Assembly: GCF_014644555.1 (NCBI RefSeq)
Contig: NZ_BMKX01000006.1
Coordinates: forward strand, 62,001-126,000
DNA: 64,000 nt
DNA from: Glutamicibacter ardleyensis
Lineage (GTDB): Bacteria; Actinomycetota; Actinomycetes; Actinomycetales; Micrococcaceae
Direction: 5' to 3'
Below the pieces are notes generated by a model, which saw only the letters and a program-made list of their open reading frames with translations, had not been told where the DNA came from and did no database searches. Shown in pieces: positions 34,360 to 42,380 of the stretch. Positions within the stretch are counted from its first letter, which is position 1, and each line of letters opens with the position of its first letter. The position numbers and the translations under genes were made by a program.

Positions 34360-35445
34360 CTACTTTCCGACAATCGATGAGGTTGTCGAAGACCATGCAT
34401 CCAGGACCTTGGCTGCAGCACCGGAATCCAAGGATTCTTCGGCGCGACGCATTGCTGCCCGCATCCTGTCAATAAAGCTACCCTCGGCATCCTGATCAAA
34501 TGCGACCATTCCGGCCGCTGAATTGAGCACCACGGCGTCACGCACCGGACCCGTGGCTCCGGAGACGATATCCCGCACGACACTGGCGTTGTAGGCGGCA
34601 TCAGCCCCGCGCAAATCATCGAGCGTAGCTCGGCCAATGCCTACTTGCTGAGCGTCGAAGGCAAATTCCTCAACTTTTCCGTCTCGCACCTCCCAGACCA
34701 TATTCGGGGCGGTAGTGGTCATTTCGTCAAGCCCATCATTACCGCGGAATACCAGGCCACGTACGCCTCGGCTCGCAAGCACGCCAGCCATAATCGGAGC
34801 CATGCGTAGATCCGAGCAACCAATCGCCGAAGCGCTGGGAAGCGCTGGGTTAGTCAGCGGACCCATGAAGTTGAAGGCAGTAGGTACGCGCAGCCCGCGA
34901 CGTGCTCCGGCGACGTGGCGCATGGAGGGGTGGAAGATATTGGCGAAGCAAAAGGCAATGCCGACCTTTTCGTAGACCTCTACAAGGCGGTCGATTGGTA
35001 CGTCCAGGTGGACGCCCAAGGCTTCCAGGACATCCGCAGACCCCGAAGATGAAGACGAGGCACGGTTTCCATGCTTTACGATCTTCACGCCGGCGCCGGC
35101 GCATACCAGAGTCGACATCGTAGAGATATTTACGGTGTTGTGTCGATCGCCGCCGGTCCCCACAATGTCTAATGTTTGTGCATCGATGACAAGTTCGCGA
35201 GCATTGCCCACCATGGAGTCAACAAGGCCGGTAAGCTCTGCCACTGTCTCCCCCTTGGCGCGCAGCGCGACAAGGAAGCCTGCGATCTGCACATCGCTGG
35301 CTTCACCGGTCATGATTTGATTCATGGCCCAGGCGGCATCTTCACGGCTCAGATTCTGGCCGCTAATTAGGGAGGCCAAAAGATCTGGCCACGTTGGGAA
35401 CTTTTCATTTGCAAGGCTCGTTGACACGTATACAAGCCTATCCAC
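34360..35445 (-). CDS. trpD: Anthranilate phosphoribosyltransferase TrpD
   Basis: Transfers the phosphoribosyl group of PRPP to anthranilate in tryptophan synthesis. A 361-residue protein with an N-terminal helical domain ([20 protein letters not shown]), the PRPP loop [14 protein letters not shown], the anthranilate/PRPP segment [20 protein letters not shown] and the metal-site region [15 protein letters not shown] at 35445, with GAGGGGG five bases upstream, is preferred over an internal GTG at 35427. It is isolated from other trp genes, as is common in actinomycetes. Confidence 0.95.
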   Translation of the reverse strand: MDRLVYVSTSLANEKFPTWPDLLASLISGQNLSREDAAWAMNQIMTGEASDVQIAGFLVALRAKGETVAELTGLVDSMVGNARELVIDAQTLDIVGTGGDRHNTVNISTMSTLVCAGAGVKIVKHGNRASSSSSGSADVLEALGVHLDVPIDRLVEVYEKVGIAFCFANIFHPSMRHVAGARRGLRVPTAFNFMGPLTNPALPSASAIGCSDLRMAPIMAGVLASRGVRGLVFRGNDGLDEMTTTAPNMVWEVRDGKVEEFAFDAQQVGIGRATLDDLRGADAAYNASVVRDIVSGATGPVRDAVVLNSAAGMVAFDQDAEGSFIDRMRAAMRRAEESLDSGAAAKVLDAWSSTTSSIVGK

Positions 35446-35580
35446 GGGTCCCCCTCTCTGCTAGTTCATGTCGTCACGTGATACGCGGTCAAAAGTCTGT
35501 TTTCGGGTCAAAAATGCCCTCAATTAGCGAACGTTTGTGTTGTCTAAACGATTGTTTCGTGCGACGCGCCGACTCATGCT

Positions 35581-35593
35581 CTACAAATTGTAG
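35581..35593. promoter_or_regulatory. Palindrome upstream of ctaE (site 1)
   Basis: CTACAAATTGTAG is a perfect odd palindrome, extended by T/A to 15 bases, 122 bases before the ctaE start. An operator-like site for an unknown regulator. Confidence 0.3.
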
Positions 35594-35650
35594 AAAGAGT
35601 TTCTCGGCTACTTCCGCATGTTTCCGCGGTTGTTCTCATGGTGTGGCGTA

Positions 35651-35676
35651 GCAAACCCTAAATAACCATGGTTTGC
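35651..35676. promoter_or_regulatory. Inverted repeat upstream of ctaE (site 2)
   Basis: GCAAACC-N12-GGTTTGC, with perfect 7-base arms, lies 27 bases upstream of the -10-like CATAAT. The geometry suits a dimeric regulator binding just upstream of the promoter. Confidence 0.4.
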
Positions 35677-35702
35677 ATTGGTATCTGGGGGCTGTTTAGA
35701 GA

Positions 35703-35708
35703 CATAAT
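35703..35708 (+). promoter_or_regulatory. -10-like CATAAT directly before ctaE
   Basis: CATAAT ends six bases before the ctaE GTG, and no separate ribosome site is visible, so the transcript may start at the start codon (leaderless). No good -35 was found at normal spacing. Confidence 0.4.
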
Positions 35709-35714
35709 GACAGG

Positions 35715-36353
35715 GTGACAACTGCGACTCATGCCCCAAATACGACGGCGCCTCATGCGCCGAACCGCCCAAACATGGTGTCGGTGGGAACGATGGTGTG
35801 GCTCTCCAGCGAGCTCATGTTCTTCGCCGCCCTCTTCGCCATGTATTTCAGCCTCCGGGCTGCCGCGCCCGAGCTTTGGGCGACCGAAACTCCAAAGCTG
35901 AACGTACCGTTCGCGCTGGTTAACACCTTGATTCTGGTGTCCAGCTCGTTCTCCTGCCAGATTGGCGTGTTCAAAGCCGAAGAGTTCAAGCCTCGCCGTT
36001 CCGGCGGAATTTTTAATTTCAAGGAATGGGGAATGATTGAATGGTTCATCCTCACTTTCATTCTCGGCTCGATCTTCGTCTCTGTTCAGGCCTATGAATA
36101 CGCTGTGCTCGTGAGCGAAGGCGTTGCAATAAACTCGAACTCGTACGCTTCATCGTTCTACATCACTACTGGCTTCCACGGCATTCACGTGCTTGGTGGC
36201 CTGATCGCATTCTTGCTGATCATAGGTAGAGCAATGCTTGCTAAGAAGTTTGGTCACTTCGAAGCGACCGGTGCCATCGTTGTGTCTTATTACTGGCACT
36301 TCGTTGACGTAGTGTGGATCGCGCTGTTTGCGATCATCTACTTCCTACAATAG
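35715..36353 (+). CDS. ctaE: Cytochrome c oxidase subunit III CtaE
   Basis: A 212-residue subunit III of the aa3 oxidase, with five membrane helices (GTMVWLSSELMFFAALFAMY, NTLILVSSSFSCQIGVF, MIEWFILTFILGSIFVSV, GFHGIHVLGGLIAFLLII, YYWHFVDVVWIALFAIIYFL). The conserved FHGIHVLGG and YYWHFVDVVW segments are intact. It heads the plus-strand ctaE-qcrC-qcrA-qcrB cluster, the standard actinobacterial order that encodes part of the bcc-aa3 supercomplex. Start is GTG; see the nearby promoter. Confidence 0.96.
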   Translation: MTTATHAPNTTAPHAPNRPNMVSVGTMVWLSSELMFFAALFAMYFSLRAAAPELWATETPKLNVPFALVNTLILVSSSFSCQIGVFKAEEFKPRRSGGIFNFKEWGMIEWFILTFILGSIFVSVQAYEYAVLVSEGVAINSNSYASSFYITTGFHGIHVLGGLIAFLLIIGRAMLAKKFGHFEATGAIVVSYYWHFVDVVWIALFAIIYFLQ

Positions 36354-36428
36354 GTAACTAATATCCATCAGTTGCCTCCACGGAAGTATGGCAACACCAC
36401 ACCAAGAAACTAAGTGAGGAACCAGCAA

Positions 36429-37223
36429 GTGAAGGCTCTTTCGAAGAAGCGCCGCCACCCGCTCGCCGCTGTGGCCCTGCTGTTGTTCGGATTGCTGGTC
36501 ACCGGCAGTCTCTACACTGCAGCAGGCAGCATAAGCGAAGCGAAGGCAGCGGATACGACTTCTGCATCGGTTACCGATGTGGAAGAAGGACAGAAGCTTT
36601 TCGTAGCCAACTGCGCCACCTGCCACGGCATGAGCGCCGAAGGCACCGCAGACGGCCCATCGTTGATCGGCGTCGGCGCAGCAGCAGTTGACTTCCAGGT
36701 AGGCACCGGCCGTATGCCGATGCAGATGCAGGGGCCTCAGGCTCAGGCTAAGCCAGTACAGTTTGACGATGAGCAGATCTCTCAACTGTCGGCCTACGTT
36801 GCGAGCCTCGGTGCAGGTCCAGCAATTCCTGGCGAAGATGTGCTGGATACCACTCAGGGCGATGCCGCCCAAGGTGGTACCATCTTCCGCGTGAACTGCG
36901 CAATGTGCCACAACGCTGCTGCCGGTGGTGGCGCGTTGACCCGCGGTAAGTTTGCTCCGACGCTAGCCGGCGTCTCAGAGAAGCACATTTACGAAGCGAT
37001 GGCTACCGGTCCGCAGAACATGCCAGTGTTCAACGACTCGAACATCACCCCGGATGATAAGCGCGATGTGATCACCTTCTTGAAGACCATTGAAGCTAAT
37101 GGTTCTGCCGGTGGCGCTGCTCTTGGAAACCTTGGCCCAGTGGCTGAGGGTCTCTTCGTTTGGACCGCCGGTTTGGGCATCATCATCGCCTTCACCATTT
37201 GGTTGACCTCGCGTCCTTCCTAA
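36429..37223 (+). CDS. qcrC: Dihaem cytochrome c subunit QcrC
   Basis: A 264-residue membrane-anchored dihaem cytochrome c of the bc1 (bcc) complex. Two CxxCH haem sites are visible: CATCH near residue 61 and CAMCH near residue 161; the second haem feeds electrons straight to the aa3 oxidase CuA, replacing soluble cytochrome c. An N-terminal hydrophobic segment (PLAAVALLLFGLLVTGSL) and a C-terminal anchor (GLFVWTAGLGIIIAFTIWLT) hold it in the membrane. The GTG at 36429, with GAGGA eight bases upstream, is preferred over the GTG at 36414. Confidence 0.96.
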   Translation: MKALSKKRRHPLAAVALLLFGLLVTGSLYTAAGSISEAKAADTTSASVTDVEEGQKLFVANCATCHGMSAEGTADGPSLIGVGAAAVDFQVGTGRMPMQMQGPQAQAKPVQFDDEQISQLSAYVASLGAGPAIPGEDVLDTTQGDAAQGGTIFRVNCAMCHNAAAGGGALTRGKFAPTLAGVSEKHIYEAMATGPQNMPVFNDSNITPDDKRDVITFLKTIEANGSAGGAALGNLGPVAEGLFVWTAGLGIIIAFTIWLTSRPS

Positions 37224-37292
37224 GGCTTTCGCGGTGAAAACCGCAAACATCACTACGTACATAAATTCCTAACAGAAGGATGAGAGAGAAAC

Positions 37293-38342
37293 ATGGGCGA
37301 CCATAGTCACGGCAGTCCCGAAGAATCGGGCACCGTTGCTAAGGCTGACGATGTAGCTCAGGACCGGTTCCCGGATCCAGGACTCCCCCCACATCGTCCG
37401 CGTCTCGCAGATCGCGATCCGCGCGCAGCCAAGCGACACGAGCGCCAAGTTGCGCTGCTATTTACCATCTCCATCATTGGCACGCTGTTCTTCTTCGTGG
37501 CTTACTTCGTCCTGGGTCGCCTGGGCGAAATGACCTTCGCTGAACTGCGTGTGCAGAACGCTGCACTGGGCTTGGGCACCGCATTCGCGATGCTCGGCAT
37601 TGGTGTGGGTATCGTTCACTGGGCTAAGACTCTGATGCCGGACCATGAACTCGTTGAGCAACGTCACGAAATCAGCTCCGAAAAAGATCGCCAGGATGCA
37701 GTCGATATCATCGACACAGTGATCGAAGAAACCGGTATCAAGCGCCGTCCGCTGATCCGCAACACTTTGATTGGTGCCATCGCTTTGGCACCGATTCCAG
37801 CAATCTTCATGTTCCGCGACCTTGACCGCACCGGTAAGACCGCACATCAGATGATCGAGCAGATGCGCCACACTTTGTGGGACACCGGCGTTCGTCTGAC
37901 CCGCGACCCATCGGGTACTCCGATCAAGGCCTCGGATGTTCAGCTTGGCTCCGCTTTCCACGTGATCCCTGAGGGTCTGGAAAATGCAGAGAACATGCTG
38001 AACGAAAAGGCTAAGGCAGTTGTACTGCTCATGCGCATGGACCCGCAGGAAATGAATATTTCCGAGGGCCGTGAAGACTGGCACGTAGATGGCATTGTTG
38101 CCTACTCGAAGATCTGCACCCACGTGGGATGCCCGATCGCCTTGTACGAGCAGCACACGCACCACTTGCTTTGCCCATGCCACCAGTCGACCTTCGACCT
38201 CGCCAATGAGTGCAAGGTTATCTTCGGCCCGGCAGGTCACGCACTTCCACAGCTGCCTATTACCGTGGACGCCGACGGCTACCTCGTAGCTCAGAGCGAC
38301 TTCCACGAACCTGTAGGCCCAAGCTACTGGGAGCGTGGATAA
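37293..38342 (+). CDS. qcrA: Rieske iron-sulfur subunit QcrA
   Basis: A 349-residue Rieske protein with three N-terminal membrane helices, as usual for actinobacteria (VALLFTISIIGTLFFFVAYF, then LGTAFAMLGIGVGIVHWA, then TLIGAIALAPIPAIFMF). The 2Fe-2S ligands are in CTHVGCPIALYEQ and CPCHQSTFD. The long acidic loop between helices 2 and 3 is family-typical. In this group the folded Rieske domain is usually moved by the Tat pathway (tatA/tatC at 17.6 kb). ATG with GAGAGAAAC upstream. qcrB follows after 2 bases. Confidence 0.96.
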   Translation: MGDHSHGSPEESGTVAKADDVAQDRFPDPGLPPHRPRLADRDPRAAKRHERQVALLFTISIIGTLFFFVAYFVLGRLGEMTFAELRVQNAALGLGTAFAMLGIGVGIVHWAKTLMPDHELVEQRHEISSEKDRQDAVDIIDTVIEETGIKRRPLIRNTLIGAIALAPIPAIFMFRDLDRTGKTAHQMIEQMRHTLWDTGVRLTRDPSGTPIKASDVQLGSAFHVIPEGLENAENMLNEKAKAVVLLMRMDPQEMNISEGREDWHVDGIVAYSKICTHVGCPIALYEQHTHHLLCPCHQSTFDLANECKVIFGPAGHALPQLPITVDADGYLVAQSDFHEPVGPSYWERG

Positions 38343-38344
38343 TC

Positions 38345-40015
38345 ATGGCAACAACCAATGAATACACCCCGTCAACTACCACCGGTCGTCTAGCGAATTT
38401 CGTAGACTCCCGCGTCGGTGCCTCGGGCATGGTCAAGGAATTTGGTCGTAAGATCTTCCCTGACCACTGGTCATTCATGTTCGGTGAAGTAGCGCTGTAC
38501 ACCTTCGTACTGCTGCTGCTCTCCGGTACTTTCTTGACTTTCTTCTTCGATCCATCGATGACCCACATCACCTACAACGGTTCTTACGTCCCGTTGAAGG
38601 GCATCGGCATGTCGGCGGCTATGGCTTCGACCATGGACATCTCCTTTGATGTCCGCGGTGGCTTGTTCATGCGCCAGGTGCACCACTGGTCGGCACTGCT
38701 GTTCGTAGCATCGCTGTCCGTGCACATGCTGCGCGTGTTCTTCACCGGCGCTTTCCGCCGCCCACGTGAACTGAACTGGGTTGTCGGCGGCGTGCTGCTG
38801 ATCATGGGTCTAGCTGCTGGTTTCACCGGCTATTCACTGCCCGATGATCTGCTTTCCGGTAACGGTCTGCGCATTATCGACGGCGTCATGAAGGCTCTGC
38901 CGATTGTTGGCACTTACCTGTCGATGTTCTTCTTCGGTGGCGAGTTCCCTGGCGTACACGTCATTCCCCGCTTGTACTCGTTGCACATCATGATCGTTCC
39001 GGCAGTAATCATCTTGCTGCTGGTCATCCACTTGTTCATGGTTGTCACTCACAAGCACACCCAGTACCCTGGCCCAGGCCGGACCAACGACAACGTTGTT
39101 GGCTTCCCAGTTGGTCCTGTGTACGCAGCGAAGGCCGGTGGATTCTTCTTCATCGTCTTCGGTATCGTGGCATTCATTTCGGGTCTCTTCCAGATCAACC
39201 CGATCTGGAACTACGGTCCATACGATCCATCACCTGTTTCTGCTGGTACTCAGCCGGACTGGTACATCGGATTCGTTGACGGCGCGTTGCGTTTGATGCC
39301 TGGTTACCTTGGTAACTTCAGCTTCGAATGGATCATCCCGTTCCCATGGGGCGATAACACCTTGGTGTTGAGCGTTCTACTGCCTGCCCTGGTTCCTGCC
39401 GGCGTACTGTTCATGGTGATGTTCGCATGGCCATGGATCGAGCGTTGGGTGACCAAGGACAACCGCGAGCACCACCTGTTGGACCGCCCGCGTAACGCTC
39501 CATTCCGTACCGCAATGGGTGCTGCTGGTGTCGTCTTCTACTGTGTCATGTGGGCAGCAGCCTCCTCGGACCTGATTGCGACCCACTTCCATGTGGCATT
39601 GAATGACGTAACCTACTGGCTGCGCATCCTCTTCTTCCTGGGCCCGATCTTCGCCTTCTGGATTACCCGCCGTATTTGCTTGTCGCTGCAGCGTAAGGAT
39701 CGCGAGATCGTGCTGCACGGCCGTGAAGCTGGCATTATCCAGATGTCGCCTGAAGGTGGCTTCTCGGAGAAGCACGAGGAAGTTGACGTGTACAAGCGCT
39801 TCTTGCTCACCAGCTACAACGACAACAAGTACATCCCGGCTCAGCCGGATGCTGCAGGGCACGTCTCCGGTTCGGAGAAGCGCCGCGCAGCATTGTCGAA
39901 GTTCTTCTTCGAGGATCGTGTTGCCCCAGTGACCCCATCGGAGCTCGAAGCTGCGCACGCAGCCCACGGCCACCATGAGGTCGAAGGCGAAAAGCAAGAC
40001 TCGATCGAGAAGTAG
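38345..40015 (+). CDS. qcrB: Cytochrome b subunit QcrB
   Basis: A 556-residue cytochrome b of the bcc complex. The frame is open from 38210 inside qcrA, but the ATG at 38345 (MATTNEYTPSTTT) begins the family N-terminus two bases after the qcrA stop. Eight or more membrane helices are visible; haem-binding His residues lie in VHHWSALLFVASLSVHMLR and RLYSLHIMIVPAVIILLLVIH; the quinol-site sequence appears here as FPWGDN. The long charged C-terminal tail (from about residue 480) is actinobacterial. It ends the cluster with a strong terminator. QcrB is the target of several antimycobacterial compounds. Confidence 0.96.
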   Translation: MATTNEYTPSTTTGRLANFVDSRVGASGMVKEFGRKIFPDHWSFMFGEVALYTFVLLLLSGTFLTFFFDPSMTHITYNGSYVPLKGIGMSAAMASTMDISFDVRGGLFMRQVHHWSALLFVASLSVHMLRVFFTGAFRRPRELNWVVGGVLLIMGLAAGFTGYSLPDDLLSGNGLRIIDGVMKALPIVGTYLSMFFFGGEFPGVHVIPRLYSLHIMIVPAVIILLLVIHLFMVVTHKHTQYPGPGRTNDNVVGFPVGPVYAAKAGGFFFIVFGIVAFISGLFQINPIWNYGPYDPSPVSAGTQPDWYIGFVDGALRLMPGYLGNFSFEWIIPFPWGDNTLVLSVLLPALVPAGVLFMVMFAWPWIERWVTKDNREHHLLDRPRNAPFRTAMGAAGVVFYCVMWAAASSDLIATHFHVALNDVTYWLRILFFLGPIFAFWITRRICLSLQRKDREIVLHGREAGIIQMSPEGGFSEKHEEVDVYKRFLLTSYNDNKYIPAQPDAAGHVSGSEKRRAALSKFFFEDRVAPVTPSELEAAHAAHGHHEVEGEKQDSIEK

Positions 40016-40039
40016 CATCGACTCGCACTAGTCACAGAA

Positions 40040-40069
40040 AGAGGGACACACCTACTGGTGTGTCCCTCT
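40040..40069 (+). terminator. Terminator after qcrB
   Basis: A 13-bp perfect stem (40040-40052 with 40057-40069) with a TACT loop lies 24 bases after the qcrB stop. It closes the ctaE-qcrCAB unit. Confidence 0.88.
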
Positions 40070-40116
40070 TCTGGGTTAAGCAGGCTTCATGCCAGCTACT
40101 CCCCTTCGGTTCAACA

Positions 40117-40440
40117 GCGTTGCCAACCTCCGTCGATGGTCTGCGGTACGTGGACCCGGTACGCGCGACCTTCCAGACACGGCACGGGCAAATCTACCAG
40201 CGCCACTAAGAAGGCCAGGAAGACCAGGTCAGTGCACTCGGCCTGCCCCTGAACGCGATCATGCTCTGGAACTCCCATCGCACCGATGCATCCATTAATG
40301 CATTGCGTGAGGCCGGCAACCTCGTGAATGACGCGGATACCGCCCGGCTGTCCCCGCACGGCGATCAACACGTCAACATGCTCGGCCGCTATGCCTTCAT
40401 CACCTCCACACCAAACGGACCCCGTAGCAGGAACCTGCCG
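40117..40440 (+). pseudogene. Decayed Tn3-family transposase fragment
   Basis: One frame reads TSVDGLRYVDPVR, like the catalytic-domain ASVDGLRFVVPVRT of Tn3-family transposases. It then jumps without frame change to TFQTRHGQIYQRH, a TAA stop (40207-40209), and EGQEDQVSALGLPLNAIMLW. From there it continues through NALREAGNLVNDADTARLSP and HGDQHVNMLGRYAFITSTP, the conserved C-terminus. So several hundred middle codons are deleted and a stop has arisen. No terminal inverted repeats were found. Non-functional remnant of an old insertion just after the qcrB terminator. Confidence 0.85.
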
Positions 40441-41109
40441 CGGGACAGCTGGCATGAGAAATTGATCCGTGTAATCCTAGACGTGCCCTTTCTCGGATTT
40501 AGCCAACAATTCTGGAGGCCTCTAACTCGATCTTCCATCCCCGGTCTGCGTGAGTATATCGCCGGGATTTGCTGCTGAAAGAGTGCAAGTAATCAATCAC
40601 AACCACCCTCTGCCCTCTAAGTAGAAGCACGAAAAGCCAGAAGATCAGGTCTAAGTTCAGACCCACGATGAGTGCTTACTTCGAAAATTGTGGGCTTTAG
40701 TGGTCGAAGAAGTATCGCTGTATCGATAGAGAAAGCCTAAGCGTACGATTTTTCCGTTTTCTGCGCCGACCCCACATTGGTCTGCTACTGGTCGATGGCG
40801 GCCATGATGGATTCTCGTCGGGTCGCTCGACGGCTGCCGGATCGAGTGGTCTGCTGCGCTGATCTCGGATAGCGGAGTTAGCAAGGGGAATTAGCCAGCA
40901 TGTGGTCTTTAGTCTTTAGCGAGAGGACATCAAGTCAGCGGCAGAATCAGAATTCAGTCACCGCTTGAGGTCAGTTCGTTGGTCTCGGTTTGCCCGGCAG
41001 TATCCGCTTCGCGGCAGGCTTCCCGTGCCAACAACATCGTCTTCGCTGTTATCTAGCGCCTGAGCGCAGGCTCTGGCCTCACTGGCACAGGACAGGATCG
41101 CTTCTAAGG
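40441..41109. other. Region with no recognisable gene after the Tn3 remnant
   Basis: 669 bases between the transposase remnant and the gntR-like gene. Frames in both strands are broken by stops, and no peptide segment was recognised. It is probably decayed mobile DNA from the same event. Confidence 0.5.
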
Positions 41110-41892
41110 CTAGAAATTGTCTGTATAGCGTGGAGTGCGCGTTCCAAGCCGTTGGAGCGGTACAAAGAGCTTGTAGCGATCCGACCGGTACAGCGAAACC
41201 GAGTAGTCGGCCAGGCGTTCGCCGATATACGCATAGCGAGTGATCTGCAGGAGCGGGAAACCCTGCTCAACGCCCAGCAGTAAGGCTTGTGCACTGCTGG
41301 CGGCTGTACTTTCCACCTGATCTTCGCCCCATTCCAAGAGGATGCTGTATCGCTCGTGGAGCGCCTGGTAAAGCTTGGATGGTGGCGGTCCGTCAACGAA
41401 GCCGGGTACCAGGTCCGCTGGCATGTAGTTTTCATCCAAGCTCATAGGTGTGCCGTCGGCAAGCAGCAGGCGCTTGAAGCGGACTACTCCAGCTCCCTCT
41501 TCGACCATGAGTTGGGCGCTGAGGTAGGGCGAAGCCTTGACCTCGTCGAATTCGAGGACGCGAGCGTCCGGAACCATGCCACGGCGCATCATGTCTTCTG
41601 AATATGAGTGCAGACGCACACGCAGATCCATTTTTTCTGGAACGACGAACGTGCCAATGCCCACCACGCGCTTAAGTACCTGCTCGTCTACCAATGCGTC
41701 AATGGCCTGCCGGATAGTTTTCCGGGCCACTCCGAAGTGCGTGGCCAGTTCGCGTTCTGGCGGGAGTTTGTACCCTGGCTTGCACGCTTCGCGAGCGTGC
41801 GTTTTGAGGATGTGACGGATCTGCCGGTACTTACTGGTCTTGCTTTGGGCATCGAGCGTGCCGGTGACCGGTGGTGTCGGTGAGTAGCGCAT
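41110..41892 (-). CDS. GntR/HutC-family transcriptional regulator
   Basis: A 260-residue regulator. The N-terminal GntR winged helix (YRQIRHILKTHAREACKPGY, then LPPERELATHFGVARKTIRQ) is followed by a UTRA effector domain (about 95-240; VRFKRLLLADGTPMSLDENY...LLQITRYAYIGERLADYSVS). HutC-type members sense sugar phosphates or other small metabolites. It is transcribed in the same direction as ctaCDF but after their terminator, so it has its own promoter. Its effector and targets are unknown; no metabolic operon is adjacent. Confidence 0.88.
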   Translation of the reverse strand: MRYSPTPPVTGTLDAQSKTSKYRQIRHILKTHAREACKPGYKLPPERELATHFGVARKTIRQAIDALVDEQVLKRVVGIGTFVVPEKMDLRVRLHSYSEDMMRRGMVPDARVLEFDEVKASPYLSAQLMVEEGAGVVRFKRLLLADGTPMSLDENYMPADLVPGFVDGPPPSKLYQALHERYSILLEWGEDQVESTAASSAQALLLGVEQGFPLLQITRYAYIGERLADYSVSLYRSDRYKLFVPLQRLGTRTPRYTDNF

Positions 41893-41929
41893 GTTGGTCT
41901 CCTAGGACACAGAAGTGCTAGTTAAAATG

Positions 41930-41967
41930 CTAACGGGGTGACAAGTGAAAACTTGTCACCCCGTTAG
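41930..41967 (-). terminator. Terminator of the ctaC-ctaD-ctaF operon
   Basis: A 16-17-bp perfect stem-loop (arms CTAACGGGGTGACAAGT and its complement) lies 9 bases beyond the ctaF stop; the minus strand continues with CATTTTAAC. Confidence 0.88.
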
Positions 41968-41976
41968 GAGAACTTC

Positions 41977-42378
41977 TTAGTGAGCGTGATCGCCGCGGCT
42001 GTATTCGTAAACCCAGCCGACAAGACCGATAACGCACAGTCCCAGACCGATGAACATAACCCACCATCCAAGGGCTAAGCCAAGGAAGCCGATTGCTGCG
42101 GCACTGGCAAGAACCAGCGGCCACCAACTCCACGGTGCGAACAGCCCGACATCGCCGGCGTTCTCGTGGATTTCACCGTCAAGGCGATCCTCTGGACGAG
42201 GGCCAATACGTTTTGCGGTGAAGTACAGGTAGCCGCCAACCATGGCCGACAAGCCAACCAGCATGAGCAGTGCTAACAGGCCAACCCATTCATCCCAGTT
42301 AGTCATGTAACCGTAGACGAGCGCGATAGGGGCGAAGAAGAAGATTCCACCCAGGAAGATCCAGGATTCAACTTTCAT
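41977..42378 (-). CDS. ctaF: Cytochrome c oxidase subunit IV (actinobacterial CtaF)
   Basis: A 133-residue membrane subunit found only in actinobacterial aa3 oxidases. Four hydrophobic segments are visible: VESWIFLGGIFFFAPIALVYG, VGLLALLMLVGLSAMVGGYL, then WWPLVLASAAAIGFLGLALG and WWVMFIGLGLCVIGLVGWVY. The central loop IGPRPEDRLDGEIHENAGD is the family signature. It follows ctaD by two bases and ends the operon. Confidence 0.95.
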   Translation of the reverse strand: MKVESWIFLGGIFFFAPIALVYGYMTNWDEWVGLLALLMLVGLSAMVGGYLYFTAKRIGPRPEDRLDGEIHENAGDVGLFAPWSWWPLVLASAAAIGFLGLALGWWVMFIGLGLCVIGLVGWVYEYSRGDHAH

Positions 42379-42380
42379 CT

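Noticed and set aside
37458-38306. 282-codon minus-strand ORF opposite qcrA
   Set aside because: A shadow of the Rieske gene; no ribosome site and no recognisable protein features.
39377-40018. 213-codon minus-strand ORF opposite qcrB
   Set aside because: Antisense to the conserved cytochrome b gene; composition is typical of a complementary frame.
40380-40420. ACGGACCCC as a Tn3 terminal repeat end
   Set aside because: It resembles the complement of a GGGGTC end but lies within the transposase similarity, and no matching repeat was found on the other side.
41890-41960. DasR-type operator near the GntR gene
   Set aside because: The local repeats do not form the symmetric TGGTCTAGACCA-like site; part of the sequence is the ctaCDF terminator.
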